DNA of 33,440 bases from Mesorhizobium tianshanense (GTDB taxonomy: Bacteria; Pseudomonadota; Alphaproteobacteria; Rhizobiales; Rhizobiaceae). Shown here one piece after another: positions 15,733-24,321 of the stretch. Location of the stretch: positions 1 to 33,440 of the forward strand of contig NZ_VLKT01000066.1 of NCBI RefSeq assembly GCF_007830515.1, in the 5' to 3' direction. Made by a program: the position numbers and the translations under genes. Position 1 is the first letter of the stretch, and every line of letters begins with the position of its first letter. Under the pieces are notes generated by a model, which did no database searches, was not told the DNA's origin, and saw only the letters and a program-made list of their open reading frames with translations.

Positions 15733-16740
15733 ATGGATTCCATCGCGAAACGACTGCATGAAGCTGCAATCATCATCGATGCTGTATGCCCATTGCTGGA
15801 CGATACGAGCACGATTTCTGACTATAGGGCGGGCGGGCTGACCGCGATCGCACCCACCGTCGGATGGTGGTACGGCGCTGGGGCGACGCTGCGGACAGTC
15901 GGGTCATGGCATAAGCTGCTGCGCGAACGCGACGACCTGATATTGGTCCGTACTGCCGCCGGCATTCGTCAGGCCAAAAGGTTGGGCAAGACTGGCATTA
16001 TCTTGCACTTCCAAGGACCTGAGCCGATCGAGGACAACCTCGATTTGATCGACGCCTTTAAAGCGTTGGGAGTCGGCGTCATGCAACTGGCGTATAACGT
16101 TAAGAACCGGATCGGCGATGGCTGCGAAGAACGTACGGATTCTGGCCTGAGTCGGTTTGGGCTACAAGTGATCGAGCGGATGAACCGGGCGCGCATGATT
16201 GTCGATTGCTCGCACACTGGCGTTCGAACGACGATGGACGCGATCGAACATTCTTCGGTGCCGGTGATCATATCGCACGCGAATGCCAAATCCGTTTATC
16301 CTTCGCCACGCAACATTTCTGACGAGTTGATCAAGGCAGTCGCTGAGAGGGGCGGTACGATCGGTGTCGTGGGCTTCCCTGGCTTCGTTTCTAGCGACAA
16401 GCACCCGACGATTGATCAATTTATCGATCACATTGCATATATGTGCGACCTTGTCGGTACGCAGCACATCACGCTTGGAATTGACTATTATAGCGGCCAG
16501 TCTCCGTATGCCGAGGATGAGGCGGCAATGACGATTTACGAGAACGCTCTGGCTGACAACAGCTGGAGCTCCAACGCCTATCCGCCGCCTCCGCATTACT
16601 ATCCAGCTGGCATCGAGACGCCCAAAACCATGCTGGCGCTAACCGAGGCTCTGCTGCGGCGGGGATTTACAACCGAAGACATTCGCAAGATCTACGGCGA
16701 GAACCTGTTGCGGATCTACGAAACCATCTGGGGGGAATAA
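15733..16740 (+). CDS. M19 membrane-dipeptidase-family protein lacking usual metal ligands
   Basis: 335 residues with the amidohydrolase-like barrel of peptidase family M19: ILHFQGPEPIEDNLDLIDAF (about 90), AYNVKNRIGDG, MIVDCSHTGVRTTMDAI (His161), VPVIISHANAKSV (His182), ITLGIDYYSGQSP (Asp251). Classical M19 enzymes hydrolyse dipeptides with two zinc ions. Here His161, His182 and Asp251 are retained, but the N-terminal DxHxD motif is DAVCP (residues 16-20), so one zinc's His and Asp ligands are missing, and the bridging Glu aligns with Gln94. It may be a mononuclear variant with a different substrate. The ATG follows a strong site, GAGGGAGGAAC. It is the first gene of the plus-strand run with the peptide importer; no signal peptide, so cytoplasmic. 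Confidence 0.87.
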   Translation: MDSIAKRLHEAAIIIDAVCPLLDDTSTISDYRAGGLTAIAPTVGWWYGAGATLRTVGSWHKLLRERDDLILVRTAAGIRQAKRLGKTGIILHFQGPEPIEDNLDLIDAFKALGVGVMQLAYNVKNRIGDGCEERTDSGLSRFGLQVIERMNRARMIVDCSHTGVRTTMDAIEHSSVPVIISHANAKSVYPSPRNISDELIKAVAERGGTIGVVGFPGFVSSDKHPTIDQFIDHIAYMCDLVGTQHITLGIDYYSGQSPYAEDEAAMTIYENALADNSWSSNAYPPPPHYYPAGIETPKTMLALTEALLRRGFTTEDIRKIYGENLLRIYETIWGE

Positions 16741-16770
16741 AAACGAAACCGTACTGCCAGTCGTAAACGG

Positions 16771-16794
16771 TGCGCGGTGTATAAAATCCGCGCA
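16771..16794. other. Short inverted repeat upstream of the substrate-binding protein
   Basis: TGCGCGG (16771-16777) and CCGCGCA (16788-16794) form a perfect 7-base stem around an AT-rich 10-base loop, between the dipeptidase-like gene and the transporter. No T-run follows. It could stabilise the downstream message, weakly terminate the upstream one, or bind a regulator. Confidence 0.35.
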
Positions 16795-16819
16795 TTACCT
16801 TAACAGCAGGGGAACTGCC

Positions 16820-18340
16820 ATGAAAAACAACGGTATTAAATACAAACTCGCTATCGGGCTCCTTACCTTTACCGCGCTCAGCCACCCAGCCTTCGCCGGC
16901 AAGGCAGACGACATACTCAATGTCGCCTTCGGCAACGAGGTCGAGACGCTCGACAACTATCTGGCAACGAGCCGTGAAGCGCTCTCTATTGCCCGCATTC
17001 TTTACGATGGCCTCGTATCTAAAGATTTCAAGAGCGGTCAGTTCGTGCCGGAGTTGGCCGAGACTTACAAGTTCAATTCCGATACCCAGATTGATTTCAA
17101 GATTCGCAAAGGTGTCAAATTTCACAATGGCGACACTCTAACAGCCGACGATGTCGTTTTCACACTCAATCTCGTCTCTCGCCCTGATTTCCCCGCTCGT
17201 TACGCCATCGCCGTAAACTGGATCGACAAAGCCGAGAAGCTGGATGAAGACACGGTCCGGCTGACCATGAAGGCACCTTATCCGATGGCGCTGGAAATGC
17301 TTGCCGGAAATGTGCCGATCTACTCCAAAGCCTATTATGAACAAGTCGGTTCGCAGGGAATGGCGGTCAAGCCGATCGGAACCGGACCGTATAAGCTTGT
17401 GGAACTAACACCGGGCGTCAGCGTCAAGCTCGAACGATTCGACGATTATTATAAGGGCGGCCAGAAGGAAAATCCCCAAATCGGCAAGATCAATTTCCGT
17501 GTTCTGCCTGAATTAAACACCCAATATGCCGAATTGCTGAATGGCAATATTGATTGGATCTGGCGGGTTCCCACAGATGATGTTGCGCGCCTTGCAAGTC
17601 GGCCCGGTGTAAAGGTCGAGAGCTCGCCGATCATGCGTTTCGACTATATTGCCATGGACCCGCATGTTCCGAACTCGCCGCTTGTCGACGTACGTGTTCG
17701 CCAAGCGATCAACTACGCGATCAATCGGAAGGAAATCCGCGACGCGTTTAAGGGAGAAAGTTATCCGATCATCAATTCGGCATGCAACCCAGTGCAGTTC
17801 GGTTGCGAAACGGACGTCACCTCCTACGAATATAGTCCGGAAAAGGCGAAGGCATTGCTGAAGGAAGCCGGATTCGAAAAGGGGGTCAATCTGAGCATGG
17901 TCATTTCAGAAGAAGGTGTGGCGGTGGCAGAAGCGGTCAAGGCCAATCTTGCGTCTGTCGGAATCAACCTGAAGCTCAACAATCTTCAGTATGCCACGGC
18001 CACCGATCAGTGGCGCAACCACAAGCAAGACCTTCAGTATGGTGATTGGGGCTCCTATGGGATCGGAGATGTCGGGTTGAGCGTTGGTGCCTATTTCGCA
18101 GGCACTGGTGATGACGTTGTGAACGATCCGGAAATCACCGAGCCTGTCATTGAAGCCTCCAAGACCATAGATATGGATCGCCGGAAGGCCCTTTATTCGA
18201 AGGCGCTCAAGTTGATCGCCGACAAGGCTTACTGGGTCCCGCTATGGGTGTGGAGTATGAACACCGCGATGTCGGGGGATCTCGAACTTACCATCAACCC
18301 CGACGAGTTCATTCCGTTCTACGACGCGAAATGGAAGTAA
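16820..18340 (+). CDS. Dipeptide/oligopeptide ABC transporter, substrate-binding protein (DppA-type)
   Basis: 506 residues of the SBP_bac_5 (extracellular solute-binding family 5) type. A signal peptide is clear: positively charged MKNNGIKYK, a hydrophobic stretch AIGLLTFTAL and a likely signal peptidase I cut after AFA (about residue 26). There is no lipobox Cys. Mature motifs include LNVAFGNEVETLDNYLATSR, FKIRKGVKFHNGDTLTADDV and GTGPYKLVE, all characteristic of family 5. It captures peptides or a related compound in the periplasm and delivers them to the permeases that follow. The ATG has CAGGGGAA just upstream. The downstream stem-loop probably keeps its message more abundant than those of the permeases. 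Ligand not predictable from sequence alone. Confidence 0.93.
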   Translation: MKNNGIKYKLAIGLLTFTALSHPAFAGKADDILNVAFGNEVETLDNYLATSREALSIARILYDGLVSKDFKSGQFVPELAETYKFNSDTQIDFKIRKGVKFHNGDTLTADDVVFTLNLVSRPDFPARYAIAVNWIDKAEKLDEDTVRLTMKAPYPMALEMLAGNVPIYSKAYYEQVGSQGMAVKPIGTGPYKLVELTPGVSVKLERFDDYYKGGQKENPQIGKINFRVLPELNTQYAELLNGNIDWIWRVPTDDVARLASRPGVKVESSPIMRFDYIAMDPHVPNSPLVDVRVRQAINYAINRKEIRDAFKGESYPIINSACNPVQFGCETDVTSYEYSPEKAKALLKEAGFEKGVNLSMVISEEGVAVAEAVKANLASVGINLKLNNLQYATATDQWRNHKQDLQYGDWGSYGIGDVGLSVGAYFAGTGDDVVNDPEITEPVIEASKTIDMDRRKALYSKALKLIADKAYWVPLWVWSMNTAMSGDLELTINPDEFIPFYDAKWK

Positions 18341-18345
18341 TCTTC

Positions 18346-18378
18346 CGCCGTCCAGCCGCGTAGAGCGGCTGGACGGCG
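18346..18378 (+). terminator. Stem-loop between binding protein and permease genes
   Basis: CGCCGTCCAGCCGC (18346-18359) pairs perfectly with GCGGCTGGACGGCG (18365-18378) around a 5-base loop: a 14-bp GC-rich stem starting six bases after the binding-protein stop. It is followed by only two T residues, so it is more likely a partial terminator or an mRNA 3'-end stabiliser than a full stop. This is the usual device for making more binding protein than membrane components. Confidence 0.75.
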
Positions 18379-18408
18379 TTGGGTCACCTGCTCCCAAGGG
18401 AGATTAGC

Positions 18409-19326
18409 ATGCTGAATTACGCAGTTCGCAGAATATTTATGGCGTGTCTTCTCGCGCTCTTCGTATCCTTCATCTCCTATTCCCTAATCTTTGCCGCAGG
18501 CGATCCGGCCGCTGCCGTAGCCGGCGAGGCTTCGACTGCGGCCGATGCGGAGCGCATTCGGCAACTCTATGGTTTCGATCAGCCTATCCTCGTTCAGTAT
18601 CTGCATTGGTTGTCCGGGGTCCTTCGTGGAGATCTCGGGACAAGTCTTTACTTCGACCAGCCCGTCGCGACGCTCCTTCTCGGACGCTTCGCCATGACAG
18701 CACAGCTCGGGATATTTGCGCTGATCCTGGCTTTGGTGATCGCTGTGCCTTTGGGGGTGGCAGCCGGTCGTTGGCCCAATAGCATCATTGATCGCCTGGC
18801 CCTGCTCTTTGCAGTTATTGGGCAGGCCATGCCCAGCTTCTGGTTTGCCTTGCTGCTGATAATCCTGTTCTCCGTTAAGTTGTCGATCCTGCCAGCCTCG
18901 GGTACCGCCTCCTGGCAAAGCTTTATAATGCCGACGATTGTGCTGGGCTATTTCGCCATGCCGGCGATCATGCGATTGACCCGTTCAGGCATGATATCGG
19001 CGCTGGAGGCGGACTATATCCGCACGGCCCGCGCCATGGGGTTGTCCGAAGCGCGTGTGCTGTTTGACTACGCCCTGCGCAATGCGGCGCTCCCGATTAT
19101 CAGCCTATCCTCGGCCCAGTTCGGTTTCCTGCTGGCAGGCTCTGTTGTCGTTGAAAGCGTGTTCGCCATTCACGGGGCCGGATCCCTCGCGTGGGAAAGC
19201 ATAGCCCGTGGCGATCTGCCGACCATCCAGGCTCTCGTGCTCTGCTTCTCGCTTTTCTATGTCGTTCTAACCCTGCTAGCCGATATGCTTAACGCCATGC
19301 TAGACCCAAGGATGCGCAGCAAATGA
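18409..19326 (+). CDS. Peptide ABC transporter permease (DppB-type)
   Basis: A 305-residue inner-membrane protein with the BPD_transp_1 fold. An N-terminal transmembrane helix (about 9-31) is followed by a periplasmic segment with FDQPILVQYLHWLSGVLRGD and then about five more helices. The EAA loop that docks the ATPases is visible as DYIRTARAMGLSEARVLFDY (about residue 200). I set the start at ATG 18409, which has GGGAG nine bases upstream; an earlier in-frame ATG at 18379 overlaps the hairpin and lacks such a site. It pairs with the next permease, whose start codon overlaps its own stop (ATGA), indicating translational coupling. Confidence 0.92.
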   Translation: MLNYAVRRIFMACLLALFVSFISYSLIFAAGDPAAAVAGEASTAADAERIRQLYGFDQPILVQYLHWLSGVLRGDLGTSLYFDQPVATLLLGRFAMTAQLGIFALILALVIAVPLGVAAGRWPNSIIDRLALLFAVIGQAMPSFWFALLLIILFSVKLSILPASGTASWQSFIMPTIVLGYFAMPAIMRLTRSGMISALEADYIRTARAMGLSEARVLFDYALRNAALPIISLSSAQFGFLLAGSVVVESVFAIHGAGSLAWESIARGDLPTIQALVLCFSLFYVVLTLLADMLNAMLDPRMRSK

Positions 19327-20219
19327 CCGAAGCCTCTGCATTTTCCGCAGAAAGCTCGAAGGTGAATGCCACGAAAAGCCGCTTGTTTCGCTGGCTGCGT
19401 CACGGCAGCCTGATGCTCGGGCTGCTGATCTTCGTCACCGTCATTGTCATGGCGGTATTCGCACCGTTGCTGGCGCCCTATGACCCTTATCTGCAGTCGC
19501 TTCCGGCCCGGTTTACGCCCCCGGTTTGGCTCCCAGGCGGCGGTTGGGAGCACCCACTCGGCACGGATCAGTTGGGCCGCGACTATCTATCCCGCATCAT
19601 CTATGGGGCCCAAATCTCGCTTAGCATTGGGGTTGGGACCGCGATTGTCTCGGGTATCATCGGAACTTTTATCGGGGTTTGCGCCGGCTATTTCGGTGGT
19701 AAGGTCGACAGTGTCGCGATGTTTGTCATCACCGCGCGTCTGGCGATGCCAGTTATTCTGGTCGCGCTGGCCGTGGTGGCGCTCGCGGGATCCTCACTCA
19801 CGGTGGTCATGCTGACGCTCGGATTTTTGCTTTGGGACCGGTTCGCGCTCGTTATCAGGGCCACGACGATCCAGTTGCGGTCTTCCGAATTCGTAACTGC
19901 GGCGGAGTTGCAGGGCGCGTCCGTGCTGCAGATTATCGGTCACGAGATCCTGCCGAACCTCCTCAACAATCTCATTGTAGTGGCTACGCTTGAGATGGCG
20001 CAGGCGATGATCCTTGAAGCCGCGCTCTCGTTCCTGGGCCTAGGCGTGCCCGCGCCCCTTCCCTCGTGGGGGCTGATGATTTCCGAAGGGAAAGCCTCGA
20101 TCCTCTTTGAGCCTTGGCTCATTACCATTCCGGGAGTTTTTCTGTTCGCTCTTGTCCTTGGCACGAACCTTCTGGGTGACGGTCTGCGAGATGTCATGTC
20201 GCCGCACGGACGGAATTGA
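19323..20219 (+). CDS. Peptide ABC transporter permease (DppC-type)
   Basis: 298 residues, the second permease of the importer. An N-terminal cytoplasmic tail and a transmembrane helix (about 28-53) precede the OppC-type segment YDPYLQSLPARFTPPVWLPG and HPLGTDQLGRDYLSRIIYGA, the classical signature of DppC/OppC. Further helices and an EAA-type loop (FVTAAELQGASVLQIIGHEI) follow, then PAPLPSWGLMISEGKASILF near the C-terminus. The start overlaps the stop of the preceding permease by four bases. It forms the translocation pore together with that protein. Confidence 0.92.
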   Translation: MTEASAFSAESSKVNATKSRLFRWLRHGSLMLGLLIFVTVIVMAVFAPLLAPYDPYLQSLPARFTPPVWLPGGGWEHPLGTDQLGRDYLSRIIYGAQISLSIGVGTAIVSGIIGTFIGVCAGYFGGKVDSVAMFVITARLAMPVILVALAVVALAGSSLTVVMLTLGFLLWDRFALVIRATTIQLRSSEFVTAAELQGASVLQIIGHEILPNLLNNLIVVATLEMAQAMILEAALSFLGLGVPAPLPSWGLMISEGKASILFEPWLITIPGVFLFALVLGTNLLGDGLRDVMSPHGRN

Positions 20220-20228
20220 GGAAGACCA

Positions 20229-21215
20229 ATGTTGATCAACGTTGAAAACCTCAACATCGACATCGCTACGGCGAACGGAACTCTAGCCGCTGTGCAGGAT
20301 GTCAGCTTCTGCGTGTCAAAGGGTGAAACCCTTTGCATCGTTGGCGAATCGGGATGTGGAAAGTCGATCACCGCATTGTCGCTTCTCGGGCTTCTGCCCA
20401 AGGTGGCGACGCGGACGGCGCGGGCGATGACCTTCGACGGCGTCGACATGCAAATGATGTCGAAAGCCGAACTCCGCGCTCTGCGGGGCAACCGTCTCTC
20501 AATGATCTTCCAGGAGCCGATGACGGCGCTGAACCCGCTGCACACGATCGGACGCCAGTTGTTAGACGTCTATCGTGCTCATCGCAAGGCATCTCGCAAG
20601 GAGGCCAAGGAGCGAGCGATCTATCTGCTCGAACAGGTCGGAATCACCAACGCGGTGCAGCGCTTGAACAACTACCCGCACGAGCTTTCGGGCGGCATGC
20701 GCCAGCGTGTCGTTATCGCCATGGCGCTCATGTGCGAGCCCGAGCTGATTGTGGCGGATGAACCGACCACGGCGCTGGATGTAAGCATTCAGGCTGAATT
20801 GTTGCGACTGCTCATTGATCTGCAAAAGTCATTTGGGATGGGGATGATTATGATCACCCACGACTTGGGACTTGTATCGCGCATCGCCGACAGGGTGATC
20901 GTCATGTACGCGGGCCAGGTCGTCGAAACGGCGCCCGCCGAGAAGCTGTTCACCAATCCGTCCCACCCATATACCCGTGCATTGCTCGGTTCCGTCCCCG
21001 ATCCTTCGCATCCGCGGATGAAGCCGCTACCTTCGATACCCGGCACCGTACCGTCGCTTCTGAACCGGATGGAGGGCTGTCATTTCTTGGATCGGTGTCC
21101 TCTGGCCTCTGACGCTTGCAGAAAACCAATTCAACTGCAGCAGATCGGCGGAAATCACGAGGCCCGCTGCATAAAGGTCGGTGAGGGGAAAATCCGGCTA
21201 AAGGTTGTGGCATGA
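20229..21215 (+). CDS. Peptide ABC transporter ATP-binding protein (DppD-type)
   Basis: 328-residue ATPase: Walker A GESGCGKS (about residue 38), Q-loop MIFQEPMTALNP, signature LSGGMRQRVVIAMAL, Walker B ELIVADEPTTALD and H-loop MIMITHDLG. The C-terminal oligopeptide/dipeptide extension ends with the Cys-bearing CHFLDRCPLASDACRK (about 280-300), which in some homologues binds an iron-sulphur cluster. It powers import together with the next ATPase. The gene starts nine bases after the permease stop, with GAGGAAGACCA as ribosome site, and its stop overlaps the next gene's start. Confidence 0.93.
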   Translation: MLINVENLNIDIATANGTLAAVQDVSFCVSKGETLCIVGESGCGKSITALSLLGLLPKVATRTARAMTFDGVDMQMMSKAELRALRGNRLSMIFQEPMTALNPLHTIGRQLLDVYRAHRKASRKEAKERAIYLLEQVGITNAVQRLNNYPHELSGGMRQRVVIAMALMCEPELIVADEPTTALDVSIQAELLRLLIDLQKSFGMGMIMITHDLGLVSRIADRVIVMYAGQVVETAPAEKLFTNPSHPYTRALLGSVPDPSHPRMKPLPSIPGTVPSLLNRMEGCHFLDRCPLASDACRKPIQLQQIGGNHEARCIKVGEGKIRLKVVA

Positions 21216-22075
21216 CCGACAAACCCGTTCTCGAGTTGAGTAACGTCTCGCACGAGTACCGTGGGCGGAGAGGTATCTTCGGCCAAAGTGCGCCCATGCT
21301 TGCCGTAGACAAGGTGTCGCTCCGTGTTGAGAGAGGTGACATTCTCGGTATTGTCGGAGAGTCCGGCTCAGGCAAGAGTACGCTCGCGAAAATAATGCTG
21401 GGTTTGCTCACCCCTACGGAAGGCGAAGTTCTGCTGGACGGGCGTCCGGCCGGCAGCATGACACGCCGGCAGATCGCAGAGCGCATCGGCTTCATTTTCC
21501 AGGATCCGTATTCATCCTTGAACCCGCGCCAGACTGTGGGCAAAATCGTGGCCTATCCGCTCTATTTGCGTGGCGAAGGCACGTCGGCGCAGCGGCAAGA
21601 ACGCGCGCGAAAGATCCTCGACATTGTGGGGCTGCCGTTACGCTTCTTCGAAGCCTATCCCAACCAAATGTCGGGCGGGCAGCGGCAGCGCGTTGCCATT
21701 GCCCGGGCCCTGATCACGCGTCCCAAGCTGCTGATATGCGACGAGCCTACCTCCGCGCTTGATGTGTCGGTTCAGGCCCAGGTGCTCAACCTGCTCTTGG
21801 AACTGCGTGAGGAATTCAATCTGATGTACATCATGATCAGCCACAATATGGGGGTGATACAACACATGACCACACGCGTGGCGGTTATGTATCTTGGACG
21901 AATCGTCGAAATGAATACGTCGAAGCGTATATTTGAAGAACCACGCCATCCATACACGCAGCTTCTGCTTAACTCCACTCTGACCGTCGCACAAGGTGCA
22001 GGCGTTCCCGATCTCAAAGTTGATACTGCGAAACGAGAGGCGATGCGTGAGCATCCGTCATTCATTGCTTCATAA
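21212..22075 (+). CDS. Peptide ABC transporter ATP-binding protein (DppF-type)
   Basis: 287-residue second ATPase: Walker A GESGSGKST (about residue 49), Q-loop FIFQDPYSSLNPRQTVGKIV, signature MSGGQRQRVAIARAL, Walker B LLICDEPTSALDVSVQAQVL, H-loop ISHNMG. It is shorter than typical DppF/OppF (about 320-330 residues): the region after HPYTQLLLNS lacks the Cys-rich CxFxxRCP segment seen in its partner. The start overlaps the previous gene's stop (ATGA), so the two ATPases are translated together. This completes a full five-part importer. Confidence 0.92.
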   Translation: MTDKPVLELSNVSHEYRGRRGIFGQSAPMLAVDKVSLRVERGDILGIVGESGSGKSTLAKIMLGLLTPTEGEVLLDGRPAGSMTRRQIAERIGFIFQDPYSSLNPRQTVGKIVAYPLYLRGEGTSAQRQERARKILDIVGLPLRFFEAYPNQMSGGQRQRVAIARALITRPKLLICDEPTSALDVSVQAQVLNLLLELREEFNLMYIMISHNMGVIQHMTTRVAVMYLGRIVEMNTSKRIFEEPRHPYTQLLLNSTLTVAQGAGVPDLKVDTAKREAMREHPSFIAS

Positions 22076-22158
22076 GCGGGATTCCGAGCTCACCAAAACC
22101 TATGTATCTTATGGGTTTGCAATCTTTTAAAGCCGGGCAGGCGGTGGAAGCGAAAAAC

Positions 22159-22785
22159 ATGGCCCAAATAGATTATGTAAAACAGACTAATTATCCTCCA
22201 ATCGGCGTAACCGTTCAAAGATTGCGCAAACAGCTAAAACTCACGTTGAACGATCTGGCGCAAAGGGCGGGCCTATCGATTTCCGCAGTATCGAAGATAG
22301 AAAACGGTCAGGTTTCGCCAACATATGAGACGATCCTGCGCCTTGCCGTCGGGCTTGACGTTGACGTCACGGAACTCTTCGGCAGCACCACGGACAAGGC
22401 CGGTGCGGCGGGACGTAGGGTCGTGACCAGAAGGGGCGAGGGCATTCTGCAGAAGTCGCCTCATTACGAATACGAAATGCTCAGCGCTGACCTTTCCACC
22501 AAGCAGTTCACCCCCCTGCTGACGCGTGTGCGCGCGCGCTCAATTATGGAGTTTTCTGAAATTCAGGGGCACATGGGGGAAGAATTCTTCTACGTGCTAT
22601 CTGGCGAGGTAATGCTCCATACAGAGCACTATGCGCCGATTCGCCTCTTTCCGGGGGACAGCAGTTACTATGATTCTACCATGAGACACGCGTTGGTCTC
22701 TGTTAGTGAAGAAGATGCGCAGATTCTATGGATCGCCACCAGGGTTCACGGAGTCCTCGCTCAGGACGGTGCACCCGAGCAGTAA
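22159..22785 (+). CDS. XRE-family regulator with C-terminal cupin domain
   Basis: 208 residues: an HTH_3 DNA-binding domain (about 15-68; KLTLNDLAQRAGLSISAVSK, then ENGQVSPTYETILRLAVGLD) joined to a small cupin (about 120-200; GHMGEEFFYVLSGEVMLHTE, LFPGDSSYYDSTMRHALVSV). Proteins of this design usually regulate neighbouring amino-acid or amine catabolic genes, with the cupin sensing a small ligand. I selected ATG 22159, which has GGTGGAAG eight bases upstream; 22102 is an in-frame alternative with no clear ribosome site. It lies between the importer and the oxidoreductase genes on the same strand and is the natural candidate to control the locus, possibly through the inverted repeat at 15582-15607. 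Confidence 0.9.
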   Translation: MAQIDYVKQTNYPPIGVTVQRLRKQLKLTLNDLAQRAGLSISAVSKIENGQVSPTYETILRLAVGLDVDVTELFGSTTDKAGAAGRRVVTRRGEGILQKSPHYEYEMLSADLSTKQFTPLLTRVRARSIMEFSEIQGHMGEEFFYVLSGEVMLHTEHYAPIRLFPGDSSYYDSTMRHALVSVSEEDAQILWIATRVHGVLAQDGAPEQ

Positions 22786-22949
22786 AGCCGGGTCAGGGCA
22801 CTAAGACACGAAATACTCTGGGGCTGAGCACCTCCTGCGCAAGGGGGAGGGCAAGCTGCGTCCCGACGCATTTTAATTCCGCTTCAGAAGCGGTCGCGGT
22901 ACAGAAACGGGAAAGGCGGATTGACCTGGTCAATTTTCAAAGGCGAACA

Positions 22950-24224
22950 ATGAGTGAATCAGCTCGAAAGCGCAGCATCGCGGTGATCGGAGCGGGTGTG
23001 GCAGGCATGATGACGGCCTACGCACTTTCGAAGCGAGGTGTTCAAGTGCTCGTAATCGACGCGATGTCTGGCCCGGCTGAAATGTGTAGCCGCGCAAATG
23101 CAGGCATCATCGCTGTGGGGCATGCGAAAGCTTGGGCAGGGCCGCAGGCGATCGGAGCCATGTTCAAAGTGATCGCTGGGCGGGATCCGTCGGTCAAAGT
23201 ATCACGGATTTTGGATCCGGCGCTGTGGCGCTGGGGTATAGAGTTTCTGGCAAACTGCACGCCACACGCACATCACAGGAACACCGACGCGCTTCAACGT
23301 TTGAGCCGGTACAGCCGCGACCTCATTGCCGCCGCCGAGACCGAAATGGACCTGCCGAATGAGGTGCGACGCAATGGCGGGCTGTATGTCTTCCAGAACG
23401 AAAGCCAATTCAACACCTATGTTGCTTCCATCAAGGATCACGGTGACGACAGCATCACGGCCCTTGAACGAGACGAGTTAATTGCCCGCGAACCTGGGTT
23501 ATCGGGGCTGTCCAGCCGGTTAGTTGGCGGACTTTATAGCGCAGCGGACTGTGTCGGTGACTGCAGGCTATTTACCCAACGCACGGCTGCCTTCCTGAAC
23601 AAATCGAATAAGGCACGTTTTTGTTTCGGCGCGCGTGTCACGGGGTTCCGCACCTCATTTAACACCATCCAAGCCGTCAGAACTGATCAGGGAGAAATCC
23701 CGTGCGGGGCAGTCATTCTTGCGACAGGCGTCGAAACTCCTGAGCTAACCCGTGCACTTGGATTTGCACCCAATATATACCCGGTCAAAGGCTATTCTGG
23801 AACGTGGACGATCACCGACCCCGCCAAAGTGCCCGCGTTGCCTTTTGTCGACGAGACCGAATTGTTGGCGGTTGCGGCCTATGGTGGCCAACTTCGGGTG
23901 ACCGCGATCGCAGAATTCGCGGCGCACGACCGCTCCATTCCAGAAGAGCGAATAGCGCAGATAGGCGATTACGTGCTCCGTTCATTCGGGGACGCCGTAG
24001 AGCTGAAGACGCCGGAGTTCTGGTCCGGATTGCGGCCAACCACACCAGCCGGCCCCCCATTCCTGGGTAAGGTGCGCAAATATAGCAATCTATGGATCAA
24101 TGCGGGACATGGACAGCTCGGCTGGACCATGGCTTTGGGCTGTGGGGAGCTATTAACTCAAAGGATTATGGGCGAGCAGACGCCACTTCAAAATCCATCT
24201 TCGGCCGCGTCCTGGCTTGCATAA
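22950..24224 (+). CDS. FAD-dependent D-amino-acid dehydrogenase-like oxidoreductase (DadA family)
   Basis: 424 residues. An N-terminal Rossmann motif, IAVIGAGVAGMMTAYALSKR, binds FAD, followed by SRANAGIIAVGHAKAWAGP in the DadA pattern and a C-terminal flavin segment ending GHGQLGWTMALGCGELL. DadA enzymes oxidise D-amino acids, including D-proline-type substrates, to imino acids and pass electrons to the respiratory chain. The start at 22950 follows AAAGGCGAACA; the open frame extends upstream without a better start. The gene before it is the XRE-cupin regulator and the gene after it is an imine reductase of the ornithine-cyclodeaminase family. Together these suggest conversion of a D- or hydroxylated amino acid to its L-form; the exact substrate is not visible. 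Confidence 0.88.
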   Translation: MSESARKRSIAVIGAGVAGMMTAYALSKRGVQVLVIDAMSGPAEMCSRANAGIIAVGHAKAWAGPQAIGAMFKVIAGRDPSVKVSRILDPALWRWGIEFLANCTPHAHHRNTDALQRLSRYSRDLIAAAETEMDLPNEVRRNGGLYVFQNESQFNTYVASIKDHGDDSITALERDELIAREPGLSGLSSRLVGGLYSAADCVGDCRLFTQRTAAFLNKSNKARFCFGARVTGFRTSFNTIQAVRTDQGEIPCGAVILATGVETPELTRALGFAPNIYPVKGYSGTWTITDPAKVPALPFVDETELLAVAAYGGQLRVTAIAEFAAHDRSIPEERIAQIGDYVLRSFGDAVELKTPEFWSGLRPTTPAGPPFLGKVRKYSNLWINAGHGQLGWTMALGCGELLTQRIMGEQTPLQNPSSAASWLA

Positions 24225-24321
24225 CCAAGCGAATTTAGGCCTCGAGGCAAAGGCTCTCTTGCACCCAGCAAACGAAGCGGAAAGTGCTGTCGCCAGCAAT
24301 ATGAAAAGGAGCAGTAATCAA

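Noticed and set aside
22879..22893. CCGCTT-CAG-AAGCGG hairpin before the DadA-type gene as a terminator
   Set aside because: The stem is only six base pairs and has no following T-run; too weak to call.
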